A stretch of DNA of 64,000 bases from Tolypothrix sp. PCC 7910. GTDB taxonomy: Bacteria > Cyanobacteriota > Cyanobacteriia > Cyanobacteriales > Nostocaceae. Below, one piece after another: positions 26,010 through 35,100 of the stretch. Where the stretch lies: the NCBI RefSeq assembly GCF_011769525.1, contig NZ_CP050440.1, positions 5,395,501 through 5,459,500 of the forward strand, in the 5' to 3' direction. The position numbers and the translations under genes are program-made. Every line of letters begins with the position of its first letter. Positions within the stretch are counted from its first letter, which is position 1. Below the pieces are notes generated by a model that did no database searches, was not told the DNA's origin, and saw nothing but the letters and a program-made list of their open reading frames with translations.

Positions 26010-26161
26010 AAGTTTAGGGACTAGGGATTAAGGGCTGGGGAAAAGGAAGCATAAGCAGCACAGAGGAAAATTAAATAGCTTTGATTGCCCAATTTTCTAT
26101 TTCCTCTTCCTGCTTACAAATGCCAAAGATTAAATAAAAAAAATATGCCCCATGCCCTATA
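26010..26161. other. Spacer after guaB3
   Basis: Low-complexity A/G-rich sequence and ATGCCCCATGCCC units with no ORF. It leads into the 100-bp repeat. Confidence 0.4.
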
Positions 26162-26261
26162 ACGGCAGTTGCTACAACGCTCTTAACCCGACGACAGTTG
26201 CCTCAAGTCGGGGAACCCGCCCACGGCACTGTCTTCGCAACGCACTGCCTCCCCTATGCCC
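26162..26261. repeat. 100-bp dispersed repeat, copy 1
   Basis: 98 of 100 bases match 27562-27661 in direct orientation. It begins ACGGCAGTTGCTACAACGC and ends CTGCCTCCCCTATGCCC. It contains several GGCAGTTGC / GCAACGCACTGCC inverted segments, so the RNA or single-stranded DNA should fold strongly. It resembles the family of folded intergenic repeats known in Nostoc relatives. There is no coding potential. Confidence 0.85.
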
Positions 26262-26373
26262 TATGCCCAATATCCAATACTAATACCTAATCCATAGTAG
26301 ATATTTACGGCAAATCCATCAGGAAATTTTTCCAGAGTCTTCAACAATGACTGGAAAAATTACATATGTCGCC

Positions 26374-26379
26374 TACAAT
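26374..26379 (+). promoter_or_regulatory. Putative -10 box of yfr1
   Basis: TACAAT about 8-10 bases before the predicted 5' end of Yfr1. No clear -35 hexamer at the right distance. Confidence 0.45.
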
Positions 26380-26385
26380 AGAGAT

Positions 26386-26452
26386 AGCGGAGACGCATGT
26401 TTCCGTTCACTCCTCACACCACACTCCGCCCGGACTACTGTTCGGGCGGTTC
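26386..26452 (+). ncRNA. yfr1: Yfr1 cyanobacterial small RNA
   Basis: The invariant unpaired motif ACTCCTCACAC (26409-26419) lies between two hairpins. The 5' stem is CGGAGAC / GTTTCCG (26388-26394 and 26399-26405) with loop GCAT. The 3' terminator stem is CCGCCCG / CGGGCGG (26426-26432 and 26443-26449), followed by T-rich sequence. This hairpin-motif-hairpin layout and the place between guaB and trxA are exactly those of Yfr1, a near-universal cyanobacterial RNA. It base-pairs through its CU-rich core with mRNAs for outer-membrane porins and other targets, and it is needed for growth under several stresses. Ends are accurate to a few bases. Confidence 0.95.
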
Positions 26453-26579
26453 CTTATGTAGGTAGAAATAAATTCTAAAGCTTCTTTGCAAATGTACATC
26501 CGTTCGCTTCCAAGCAACCGTTTTTGCTATGGTAGAATTTTCACGAAACGCAGAAATATAATTGGCAAGGTTTTTAGGC

Positions 26580-26903
26580 ATGTCAGCAGCCGCACAAGTT
26601 ACCGATTCTACCTTTAAGCAAGAAGTACTCGACAGTGATGTACCTGTTTTAGTTGATTTTTGGGCACCCTGGTGTGGCCCCTGCCGGATGGTAGCCCCTG
26701 TTGTAGAAGAAATTGCCGCTCAGTACGACGGTCAACTCAAAGTTGTAAAAGTCAACACTGATGAGAATCCTAATGTTGCTAGTCAGTACGGCATCCGCAG
26801 CATCCCCACATTAATGATTTTTAAAGGTGGGCAAAAAGTTGATATGGTTGTCGGTGCCGTGCCTAAAACTACATTAGCTACCACATTGGAAAAGTATCTT
26901 TGA
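26580..26903 (+). CDS. trxA: Thioredoxin (m-type)
   Basis: 107 residues with active site WCGPC (31-35), the preceding FWAP, and the cis-Pro loop [12 protein letters not shown]. It reduces disulfides of target enzymes such as Calvin-cycle proteins, reduced in turn by ferredoxin- or NADPH-thioredoxin reductase. The ATG at 26580 has AAGG about 10 bases upstream. The in-frame TTG at 26562 is less likely. A TAGAAT (26533-26538) may be its -10 box, downstream of yfr1, giving trxA its own transcript. Confidence 0.97.
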   Translation: MSAAAQVTDSTFKQEVLDSDVPVLVDFWAPWCGPCRMVAPVVEEIAAQYDGQLKVVKVNTDENPNVASQYGIRSIPTLMIFKGGQKVDMVVGAVPKTTLATTLEKYL

Positions 26904-26977
26904 AACTTCATTGGCAGTCAGATCTTTCTGATCTTTCCATTTGCTCTTGCTTTTAGGTCAATTTTTGTAAAGTTTGA

Positions 26978-27014
26978 GAGGCGCGATATTTCGCGTCTCA
27001 ATAAAACTTTTTAC
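26978..27014 (+). terminator. trxA terminator built on an AGACGCGA-type palindrome
   Basis: GAGGCGCGA (26978-26986) pairs with TCGCGTCTC (26991-26999), one G-T wobble, followed by ATAAAACTTTTT. The palindrome belongs to the same family as the copy at 43990-44009. Confidence 0.75.
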
Positions 27015-27059
27015 ATAAATCAAACTGTATAAATTACCGCAGCTAAATTTATTCTTTTA

Positions 27060-27385
27060 TTGATGTTGATCAATTCCTACCTCAGCGCGGCGGAAATCAA
27101 CATTCTATACCCAATGGGAAGCCCCGAGAAGGGGTCTAAAAATCTTTGGACACTTCACTAGGGCAAACCCCTGACTGCGGACTCTGTAATCAATGCAGGG
27201 CGACCCCTCTTAATAGCAGCTTCTCTATGCAGCGCTGTATCACTGCTATGCGTCTACAAAAGCACCAAAAAGCTAATTTATAAGGCTTTTAAAGTTCTTA
27301 ATTTCATGTATACGTAAAACATCTTTCTGTAGAGTAGCTGTAACAGCGCCTTGGTTGATAATTAGCCAAAGGTGCTTTTTGTTGC
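27060..27385 (+). ncRNA. Candidate long structured RNA downstream of trxA
   Basis: A gene-free stretch with unusually many paired segments: GAAGC (about 27118) with GCTTC (about 27222); AAGGGGTC (about 27131-27138) with GACCCC-T-CTT (about 27201-27211, one bulge); AGGG-CAAA-CCCCT inside. A terminator-like AGCGCCTTGG / CCAAAGGTGCT hairpin followed by TTTTTGTT closes it at about 27346-27380. Nested long-range pairing around a central open region recalls 6S RNA, but I cannot confirm that from memory. It may also be a folded repeat. Confidence 0.35.
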
Positions 27386-27429
27386 TATCAATGATAGGCG
27401 ACAAGGGAGATGGGGAAGCAGAAGAAGCA

Positions 27430-27473
27430 GGGGAACAGAGAAGAAAGAAATGGGGAACAGAGAAGAAAGAAAT
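27430..27473. repeat. 22-bp perfect tandem duplication
   Basis: GGGGAACAGAGAAGAAAGAAAT-type unit at 27430-27451, repeated immediately at 27452-27473. Non-coding. Confidence 0.85.
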
Positions 27474-27561
27474 AATGTAGTTTTTTACCTAGTATTTTTT
27501 CTAGTCAGCCATTCACGCCAGATTTTGGCACAACCAAGGATGAAAATCTGTCTTTCTCATG

Positions 27562-27661
27562 ACGGCAGTTGCTACAACGCTCTTAACCCGACGACAGTTG
27601 CCTCAAGTCGGGGAACCCACCCACGGCACTGTCTCCGCAACGCACTGCCTCCCCTATGCCC
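27562..27661. repeat. 100-bp dispersed repeat, copy 2
   Basis: Same unit as 26162-26261, same orientation. It differs at only two positions (27619 A for G, 27635 C for T) and starts exactly 1400 bases after copy 1. Overlapping short ORFs here are by-products of the repeat. Confidence 0.85.
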
Positions 27662-27862
27662 ATTTTCAAGACAGCAATCACGGTAACAACCTGATTTGTT
27701 CACCTCTAGCCCCTAACCTTGAGTCTCTAACTCTTAGGCCTTTTTGCCCAGTCGGTCTATAAACAAAAACTTTTAGCCATTGGCGTAACAGCTCCGTGAT
27801 GCAGCTGATAAATAGCACACCAAAATTAGATAAAATATAAAGCCATTGTGGCAGCAGTTATC

Positions 27863-28933
27863 ATGACTTCATCTGCGTCGTTTGATACATTAGAGTCTCT
27901 ACAGGCGGATATCGCTGAATTAATTGATCGGTTACCGACGTTAAAAAATCAGCAACTCATCAAACAGGCACTGGCTACCATAGTGCGTCTGGCTGATAGT
28001 AACATTGAGCGCCTTGATTGGAAAATATTATCTGCTTCTCTAGCAGATATGGAACGGGGTTTTCAACTCTTTTATGACTACCGACACGTTCGTAAAGTAA
28101 CAATTTTTGGTTCGGCTCGTTTAGCACCAGAAACCCCAGAATATAACATGGCATTGCAGTTTGCTCGCGCTGTTTCCCAACTGGGATTTATGGTAATGAC
28201 TGGCGGTGGTGGTGGAATAATGCAAGCTGGTCATGAAGGCGCTGGGCGCGAAAATTCTTTTGGCTTAAATATTCAATTACCTTTTGAGCAACAGGCGAAC
28301 CCGTTTATTGAGGGTGATGCTAAGCTGATTAATTTTAAATATTTTTTCACCCGTAAACTATTTTTGTTGAAAGAAAGTGATGCTGTAGCTTTGTTTCCTG
28401 GTGGTTTTGGCACCCAAGATGAAGCTTTTGAGTGCATGACATTAAGCCAAACGGGTAAATTTGGCCCAGTACCTTTAGTTTTAATCGATCACCCTGGTGG
28501 CGATTACTGGCGGTCTTGGAGTGACTACATTGATCGGCAATTAGTGCAAAAAGGTCTTGTGAGTCCTGACGACCCCAGCCTTTACACAGTCACAGACAAC
28601 ATGGATGTCGCTTGTAATGCTATTACCCGTTTTTACCAGGTTTATCACTCTAGTCGTTATGTAGGCGATCAGTTAGTGATTCGCTTGACAACAGATTTAT
28701 CCAACACTGAAGTCGAAAAACTCAATGCTAGCTTCAGCGACATTTTGGTTAAAGGAAAGATTGAAAAAAGCCAAGCATTATCACAAGAAGGGCAAGATGA
28801 GACAGTTAATCTACCCCGTCTTGTTTTGTACTTCAATCAACACGATTTAGGGCGCTTGTATCAAATGATTGCTGTTATCAATCAGATGGGTGTTCATACA
28901 ATAGAGGAGACAGGACATCCAGAAAGGAAATAG
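27863..28933 (+). CDS. LOG-family (lysine decarboxylase-like) Rossmann protein
   Basis: 356 residues from the ATG at 27863. A GTG at 27848 is in frame but lies close to a probable -10 (TAAAATATAA). An N-terminal helical region of about 70 residues precedes a LOG domain with VTIFGSAR, MTGGGGGIMQAGHEGA (about 111-126) and PGGFGTQDE (about 178-186), the two family signatures. LOG proteins cleave cytokinin or purine nucleotide 5'-monophosphates to free bases. This long form with both N- and C-terminal extensions (about 90 extra C-terminal residues) is the usual cyanobacterial version and may act on a different nucleotide. No partner gene is adjacent. Confidence 0.9.
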   Translation: MTSSASFDTLESLQADIAELIDRLPTLKNQQLIKQALATIVRLADSNIERLDWKILSASLADMERGFQLFYDYRHVRKVTIFGSARLAPETPEYNMALQFARAVSQLGFMVMTGGGGGIMQAGHEGAGRENSFGLNIQLPFEQQANPFIEGDAKLINFKYFFTRKLFLLKESDAVALFPGGFGTQDEAFECMTLSQTGKFGPVPLVLIDHPGGDYWRSWSDYIDRQLVQKGLVSPDDPSLYTVTDNMDVACNAITRFYQVYHSSRYVGDQLVIRLTTDLSNTEVEKLNASFSDILVKGKIEKSQALSQEGQDETVNLPRLVLYFNQHDLGRLYQMIAVINQMGVHTIEETGHPERK

Positions 28934-29651
28934 TACTGAGATGTGAATTCAAAATTCCACATTGATTTGGAAACTTTCTTAGATAAAGTTGCTCAATATA
29001 GCAAATTCTAGATTAGGGGTACAGCATCAATCAGATGTTTTTATAGAGCAAAATCTTGTTGGTGCTGTATCTGTAAAGTATAATTTATTGCTAATCATCA
29101 TTGATAGATTCAGTACTGTTGGAAATAATGTTTGCAACATCCCAATCAATAATCACGGCACAAACATTGTTTTACTCCTACCATCTGTTACATTCTTTTT
29201 TCAAATGGGGATAAGTTGGGTTTTGTTCATGAAATGCCACTTCACTGAAAACTGAGAAACCCTAGAAATATTAATACTGGCAGCCATCTCTTGTGCATTT
29301 AAACAGCAAGGCTGAAAAATGTGCTTTCCATTAAGTTCCAGCTACACAATTTTAGGTTACAGGCTCAAGTTTAACCTGATTGTGCTATGAATATTGAGAA
29401 TTTATCCAGGTATTTACATTGCAATTTATTGGTATATACTGTGATTCGCAGCCTTCAGCATATTGATAGGAAGTAACTTCTACAATGTGCTATTTAATCC
29501 TGCTTAAAAAGTTACATCTTATATATGTGATCTACCCTACTCACTAATGGGGAAAACACCAGTTATTATGACTCCATGCTGATGAGCTTAACAAAAACTT
29601 GTATATTAGCACAGTAAATAACTTACATACATCCTGATAGAGGACTAAAGA
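28934..29651. other. Intergenic region, no supported gene
   Basis: About 720 bases. An 88-codon plus-strand frame at 28989-29255 begins MLNIANSRLGVQHQS but lacks a ribosome-binding site and family resemblance; I do not regard it as a gene. No RNA or clear hairpin was recognised. Confidence 0.4.
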
Positions 29652-30974
29652 ATGCTGGAATTATTGAGTTCAGGCTTGGTATCGCTTTGGCTGGAAATGG
29701 CAGGGTTACAAATTAAGCCTTTAGATGCTTTAGATGCATTGGCTTGGCAAAGTAGCCCTGGCTTAGTGCTAGCACCTGATCCCAATCCAGCTAGCGCTAA
29801 TACAGTGCAAGAGTATTTGAAAGGGTTAATTACATCAAAACTCATTGCACAAAATCTCACAGCAAGCCAGGGAATTTGGATGCAGTCAGGGCCGATGTTG
29901 ATGGCTAATCATCAAGGAACAACACCTTTATCTGCTGCATCTTTAACCAAAATTGCTACCTCATTAGTTGCTTTTAAGACTTGGGGCCCAGATCATCAAT
30001 TTGAGACTGTAATTAGTGCTACAGGGCCAGTTACGAATGGCGTATTGCAAGGTGATTTAGTGGTGAATGGCGGTGGCGATCCTATGATGGTTTGGGAAGA
30101 AGCGATCGCAATCGGTAATGCTCTCAATAAGATGGGTATTAAGCAGGTGAAAGGAAATCTGGTGATTACTGGGTCTTTCTCCATGAATTTTCAACGTCAC
30201 CCGCTATTAGCAGGGCAATTATTTAAGCAAGCGCTAAATTCTGCTACTTGGACTCGTCCGGCGATTTACACATACTCGATTATGCCGAAAGGCACACCAA
30301 AACCACAATTGGCGATTGCGGGGACTGTGAAAGTTGAACCGCAAGCAAACCCACAACAAGCTGTGCTAATTCGTCATCTCTCTTTGCCGATGAGACAAAT
30401 TATCAAAGAGATGAACGTTTTCAGTAATAACGATATAGCAGAAATGCTCGCAGAGTCGGTAGGAGGACATATTGTAGTTCAATCTACTGCGGCAAAGCTA
30501 GCTAGAGTTCCAGAGGGAGAAATTCAGTTAATTAATGGTTCGGGATTAGGCCAAGAAAATCGCATCTCTCCCCGTGCTGTTTGTGCGATGTTAATGGCAA
30601 TGCAACAAGAAGCAGTGGCTCGTAATCTCACTTTAGCGGATCTATTTCCCATGTCTGGGTTCGATCATCGGGGGACACTGCACTCCAGACACATGCCGAC
30701 GGGTACAGTGATGAAAACAGGGACTTTGCGAGATGTGAGTGCTTTAGCTGGTGTTATGCCAACCCGCGATCGCGGTTTAGTCTGGTTTGCCATTATCAAC
30801 CGTGGTAACAACGTCTCCGGTTTCCGTGCTGGACAAGACCAACTATTACAACGTTTGGTACAAAAGTTGCAATTAGCACCACAAATCCCCGCAGCTTTAA
30901 CTCCTCATTCCACGATCAATACTTTACCGGAACTCGGTGCCAGTAGCCGTAATCAAATTTTGTTTAAAAGTTAG
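29652..30974 (+). CDS. D-alanyl-D-alanine carboxypeptidase, PBP4/DacB (S13) family
   Basis: 440 residues with the penicillin-binding triad: S97-L-T-K100 (SAASLTKIATSLVAF), SNN (about 257, EMNVFSNNDIAEMLAESVGG) and KTG (about 355, VMKTGTLRDVSALAG). The enzyme trims or opens peptidoglycan cross-links in the periplasm. The usual S13 inserted domain between SxxK and SxN is present but short. The N-terminus (LLSSGLVSLWLEMAGLQI) is only weakly hydrophobic, so export may use a weak signal. GAGG precedes the ATG. Confidence 0.93.
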   Translation: MLELLSSGLVSLWLEMAGLQIKPLDALDALAWQSSPGLVLAPDPNPASANTVQEYLKGLITSKLIAQNLTASQGIWMQSGPMLMANHQGTTPLSAASLTKIATSLVAFKTWGPDHQFETVISATGPVTNGVLQGDLVVNGGGDPMMVWEEAIAIGNALNKMGIKQVKGNLVITGSFSMNFQRHPLLAGQLFKQALNSATWTRPAIYTYSIMPKGTPKPQLAIAGTVKVEPQANPQQAVLIRHLSLPMRQIIKEMNVFSNNDIAEMLAESVGGHIVVQSTAAKLARVPEGEIQLINGSGLGQENRISPRAVCAMLMAMQQEAVARNLTLADLFPMSGFDHRGTLHSRHMPTGTVMKTGTLRDVSALAGVMPTRDRGLVWFAIINRGNNVSGFRAGQDQLLQRLVQKLQLAPQIPAALTPHSTINTLPELGASSRNQILFKS

Positions 30975-30977
30975 TTA

Positions 30978-31064
30978 TTTGTCCTTTGTCATTTGTCTTT
31001 TGTCCTTTGTGTAATGACTAATGACCAATGACCAATGACCAATAACCAATGACCAATGACCAAT
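30978..31064. repeat. TTTGTC / GACCAAT tandem tract
   Basis: Repeated TTTGTC(C/A)T units, then GACCAATGACCAATAACCAATGA-type units, between convergent genes; non-coding. Confidence 0.7.
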
Positions 31065-31066
31065 AA

Positions 31067-32329
31067 CTATTGCCCCTTCACTTTTTCTTGAGGAATAATT
31101 TCTGTAACTACCCTACCGCCAGTATTGCCGCCTTTAACAACGATGTTTTCGGTTTGCAGATTACCTACCGCTGTTTCACCGGCAAAATTTAATGGTGGAT
31201 CAACTTGTCGATACGCTACATTACCCTGCGCTTCTACTAATTTTTTGTCTAGATACCAAGTTAATGTTCGTGACTTTAAAGACTGGCGACGCTGACCAAT
31301 AGCGTTGACATTGCCTGTTAAATAAACTGTTTTTTGTGGTATCTTCATTTCACCTTGGTTTGCGGTTACTGTTACATTTTCCGCTTGATGAAAGACACGC
31401 ACAGGTGAAGTAGTGGTGACAGTTTCGGTATTCATGTTCCAGTTCATAGAGTTACTAGCTATTTGCATTGGTGGGTCTAGTAATTCTAGCTGGGCATTTT
31501 TTGTCACCGTGGCAATTTTGGTTTTCAAATTAATTTCCGTAGCATTTCCTCGCCCACGGTCAGTAATTTGATTATTTTTGTAGCGGTCAATTTGTACAGG
31601 GCGATCGCCAATTAATTTTTCTTCTTTGATTTGCCAAATTAAATGCTCTGTTCGCATTTGTAATTGGGGATCGGCAGAGTTGGCGACGACCTTACCCGAT
31701 AATTCCATTCGCTGTTCGCGAGTTTTAACTTTCGCTTCCTGTGCTACTGCTTGTAGTTTTGGATGAGTACCGTTAATTTGATTACGGACAATTAATAAAT
31801 CTTCCTTGGGCCGCCATTCTAATTCATTACCTCGTAATACTATGCCATTCCGAGGGTCTGTAGCCACTATTTTTCCTTTGAGAAATAGTTGTTTCCCATC
31901 CTGCTCAATATCTGCTCTTTCTGCTTTAATTTGGTATACTACTTTGCCATCTTGATACAGTTCACCATAGGGGCTTTCTGCTTGACCAATTTGTTTTTCT
32001 TTGGTGTATTTTGCTTGTTTAGCATTAACTTTCCAAATTGGTCTTCCTACTTCATCAAACTGTTCAAAATCTACATTAAAAAATGTCAAGTTGCTATCTG
32101 TATTTTGTCCAGATGTATTTGAATTATTGGCTTGATTTTTAACAGATTTACCGCTACAAGCAAATAAACCAACTACTAAAAATAACGTTAAAGATAGGCG
32201 AAACCAATTAACTTTAATGGGTGATACATTCAGAGATGGCAATAAAAAGAATTGGGGGGAATATCTTTTATTTCCCCCCTGTTTTCCTAAATCGCTGCTC
32301 CCTTGATGCTTATCTGCTTCCTGCTTCAT
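31067..32329 (-). CDS. LptC-like lipoprotein (LPS-export periplasmic domain)
   Basis: 420 residues. A basic N-terminus of about 40 residues leads to a hydrophobic stretch and lipobox LFAC (Cys58). An LptC/OstA-like series of beta strands follows (FNVDFEQFDEVGRPIWKVNAKQAKY..., GKIVATDPRNGIVLRGNELEWRP..., and further repeats to the end). The family bridges the inner-membrane LptBFG to LptA in lipopolysaccharide transport; cyanobacterial members are larger than the E. coli protein (191 aa) and are usually annotated LptC. Its ATG overlaps the stop codon of the NYN gene (TAATG), so the two are translationally coupled. Confidence 0.87.
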   Translation of the reverse strand: MKQEADKHQGSSDLGKQGGNKRYSPQFFLLPSLNVSPIKVNWFRLSLTLFLVVGLFACSGKSVKNQANNSNTSGQNTDSNLTFFNVDFEQFDEVGRPIWKVNAKQAKYTKEKQIGQAESPYGELYQDGKVVYQIKAERADIEQDGKQLFLKGKIVATDPRNGIVLRGNELEWRPKEDLLIVRNQINGTHPKLQAVAQEAKVKTREQRMELSGKVVANSADPQLQMRTEHLIWQIKEEKLIGDRPVQIDRYKNNQITDRGRGNATEINLKTKIATVTKNAQLELLDPPMQIASNSMNWNMNTETVTTTSPVRVFHQAENVTVTANQGEMKIPQKTVYLTGNVNAIGQRRQSLKSRTLTWYLDKKLVEAQGNVAYRQVDPPLNFAGETAVGNLQTENIVVKGGNTGGRVVTEIIPQEKVKGQ

Positions 32330-32958
32330 TAATCTTGAATTTCTAAATGTCCGTCAGTTTCTCTTGGATCTTCCAAAAAGCCCATACTTGATAAAGGTCG
32401 ATAGGGGTAGCTTTGGCGAGGGGTTTTTTGAATGTCTTCTTTGATGGCTTCTAAATCAATATAGCGATCGCTAACATTAATTAAGCTGTCGCTAGTCATG
32501 GAACGCAAACTCACAACTTCTACCCTGACACCCCGATAACTGACTGAGTTGACTGCATAGGCTAAATCGCCGTCGCCACTAACTAAGACTGCTGTATCAT
32601 AAGAATCAACTAAAGCCATCATATCTACTGCGATTTCTACATCAAGATTGGCTTTTTTTGAGCCATCTGGTAGCTGTACTAAATCTTTAGCAATCACTCT
32701 ATAGCCATTGCGACGCATCCACAAAAGAAAACCTTGTTGTTTCTCGTTGGTGCGATCTACTCCTGTGTAGAAAAAAGCACGCAGCAGTCTAGAACCGCCA
32801 GTTAATCGACACAGTAACTTAGTGTAATCAATTTCAATTCCTAGTTGCAGTGCTGCATAAAATAGATTTGAGCCATCAATAAATATGGCTACACGACCTC
32901 TATTCTCTAAAACTTGTTCCGGTGTAAATATTGAGTCATTTTCTAAATTATTCAACAT
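32329..32958 (-). CDS. NYN-domain protein, LabA/DUF88 family
   Basis: 209 residues of a PIN-like nuclease fold: AIFIDGSNLFYAA, KKANLDVEIAVDMMALVDSYDTAVLVSGDGDLAYAV, VEVVSLRSMTSDSLINVSDRYIDL. All the conserved acidic residues are kept (FIDGSN, DVEIAVD, SGDGD). LabA in Synechococcus elongatus damps circadian output; other family members are probable RNases. The second ATG (32958) is preferred, as GAGG sits 10 bases before it but only 1 base before the ATG at 32967. The stop overlaps the LptC-like start. Confidence 0.9.
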   Translation of the reverse strand: MLNNLENDSIFTPEQVLENRGRVAIFIDGSNLFYAALQLGIEIDYTKLLCRLTGGSRLLRAFFYTGVDRTNEKQQGFLLWMRRNGYRVIAKDLVQLPDGSKKANLDVEIAVDMMALVDSYDTAVLVSGDGDLAYAVNSVSYRGVRVEVVSLRSMTSDSLINVSDRYIDLEAIKEDIQKTPRQSYPYRPLSSMGFLEDPRETDGHLEIQD

Positions 32959-33122
32959 TGATGTCATACCTCGGTTTTTATTCTTGTAATTTTTGATACT
33001 AAAAAAATAGTTTTCACAGACAAGTTAGAACGGTTTATGATAATGTTCCGGGGCTAAGTGTAAGTAGCCCCGTTATTTTTTTGACAAAATTAGAGATTGA
33101 ACAAAATCAAAAATTCAAATTA

Positions 33123-34724
33123 CTAATTGTTTTTTGGCAGTTCTATCCGCTTAAATACTGGTTGAGGTGTACCCAACTGTTGTTTATCGGATAGTATGCC
33201 CCAGGTTGCATGAAGGCTAAAAGGAGCAGCATTGGCACTTTCTAGCTGATCATTAAAGTTTATTCCAAAGCCCAATTGCTGATAAATATCGCTACTGATA
33301 TTCGGAATCACTGGGGACAGCAGGTAAGCTGCTAGTCTAACTGATTCTAGAACTGCATATAGGACTTGTGCCAATTCTGGCTGCTGTCCTTGCTTATATA
33401 ATGTCCAAGGGGCTTGTTCATCAATAAACTTATTGCAAGCTTGCGCCAGCAAGAGAATTTCTGTGCAAGCTTGATTGAAAGCTAACATTTCGTAAGCGTT
33501 TTTCACCTTTTCCCCTAAAGTTAGCCCAATCGCTTTTAAAGGATTGTCAGCCGGAATCGTCTCATGGGCAACTGATGGCACATTACCGCCGCAGTACTTT
33601 TTCACCATGTTCAAGGTGCGATTGAGCAAATTGCCTAAATCATTTGCTAAATCTGCATTTAAAACATTGATGAATCTAACTTCATTAAAATCGCCATCTT
33701 TACCAAATTCGATTTCCTTAAGGAAGTAATAACGAACAGCGTCACTACCATAGCGCTCAACTAGTTCTATGGGATCGAGGGTATTACCCAGACTTTTACC
33801 CATCTTCTGGCCATCTTTGGTTAAAAAGCCATGCCCAAATACTTGCTGTGGTAATGGTACGCCAGCCGACATTAACATTGCTGGCCAGTACACTGCATGG
33901 AAGCGGAGAATATCCTTACCAATTAGGTGCAAATTCATCGGCCACCATTTGGCTAGGGCGTTGGCTAAAGTTGGTTCTGCATCGGGATCTAATAATGCTG
34001 TAACATAGCCCAGCAATGCATCAAACCAAACATAAAGAGTATGTTTCGGATCTACAGGTACAGGAAAACCCCAATCTAGATTCACCCGCGAAATTGAAAA
34101 GTCTTGCAACCCCTGGTTGACGAAGTTGAGGACTTCGTTACGACGACTTGCAGGCTGAATAAAATCTGGTTGAGATTCGTACAGTTCTTGGAGTTGGGTT
34201 TGATATTTGGATAAGCGGAAGAAGTAGTTTTGTTCGTCGCGCCACTCAACTTCTTTGTTAGTATGAATTGGGCAATGATTTCCTTCTAGAAGTTCTCTTT
34301 CTTCTTTAAATTCTTCACAAGATACACAGTACCATCCTTTTTGTTGCCCCTGGTAGATATCGCCTGCTTGCCAGACTCGATCAAAAAATTCCTTGACAAT
34401 TGCTTCATGGCGAGTATCAGTAGTGCGAATAAAGCGATCGTATTTAATGTTTAGTAACTGCCATAGAGAAAAGAAGCTTTGAGATATTTCATCACAAAAT
34501 TCTTGCGGTTCTTTGCCTAAATTTGCTGCGGAACGCTGAATTTTTTGCCCATGTTCATCTGTACCTGTAATCAGCAGTACTTGATTCCCCAACAGTCTCT
34601 GAAACCTAGCAATCACATCTGCTGCCATTGTCGTATAAGCACTACCTACATGAGGGACATCGTTTACATAATATAGAGGAGTGGTGAGTGCGAATGTCTT
34701 TTCTGTTTTATTTATTAGATTCAT
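33123..34724 (-). CDS. metG: Methionyl-tRNA synthetase
   Basis: 533 residues, the normal size for the form without the C-terminal dimerisation domain. HIGH-type HVGSAYT (about 25-31), zinc-binding CVSCEEF...HCPIH (about 133-153), KMSKS-type KMGKSLG (about 308-314), and an alpha-helical anticodon-binding region (ACNKFIDEQAPW). It charges initiator and elongator tRNA-Met. It stands alone, divergent from the acyltransferase gene. Confidence 0.97.
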   Translation of the reverse strand: MNLINKTEKTFALTTPLYYVNDVPHVGSAYTTMAADVIARFQRLLGNQVLLITGTDEHGQKIQRSAANLGKEPQEFCDEISQSFFSLWQLLNIKYDRFIRTTDTRHEAIVKEFFDRVWQAGDIYQGQQKGWYCVSCEEFKEERELLEGNHCPIHTNKEVEWRDEQNYFFRLSKYQTQLQELYESQPDFIQPASRRNEVLNFVNQGLQDFSISRVNLDWGFPVPVDPKHTLYVWFDALLGYVTALLDPDAEPTLANALAKWWPMNLHLIGKDILRFHAVYWPAMLMSAGVPLPQQVFGHGFLTKDGQKMGKSLGNTLDPIELVERYGSDAVRYYFLKEIEFGKDGDFNEVRFINVLNADLANDLGNLLNRTLNMVKKYCGGNVPSVAHETIPADNPLKAIGLTLGEKVKNAYEMLAFNQACTEILLLAQACNKFIDEQAPWTLYKQGQQPELAQVLYAVLESVRLAAYLLSPVIPNISSDIYQQLGFGINFNDQLESANAAPFSLHATWGILSDKQQLGTPQPVFKRIELPKNN

Positions 34725-35100
34725 GCAAAATAAAAAGCAACTTATTAAAACGTTTTATCACTTACTTTTGTCAGCAAAACCACGTAATTATATAACATTA
34801 CTCCTATTTTTTCAAATGACACCTTAATATTAGCAAATCTGGAGAGACCACAGTTAAATTTATGCTTGACATAAAGCCAGCTAATTTCTCCTAACTGATT
34901 TTCACTAGCAGCTAAAAATAGTTAGTAACTCTTTTTATGGCATTTATTGTGGCTAAAAACACAAAAAACTAGACTCAGAAAATATCCTTGTTTTTGATAA
35001 TTAGACATTTCTACCTTAAGACGGTCGTGATATGAGTAAAGAAATGTAAATCTTAAGTCAAGATCAGCTGCGATATTTTCAGAAAAATATATTGATTTTT
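34725..35100. other. Divergent intergenic region metG / acyltransferase
   Basis: About 375 AT-rich bases containing both promoters. No ORF; no T-box or other leader element was recognised. Confidence 0.4.

Noticed and set aside
27372-27762. Overlapping 104- and 67-codon ORFs
   Set aside because: They cover the 22-bp tandem duplication and the 100-bp repeat copy 2; the same repeat at 26162 has no such gene.
28989-29255. 88-codon ORF after the LOG gene
   Set aside because: No ribosome-binding site, no family resemblance and AT-driven amino-acid composition; treated as non-coding.
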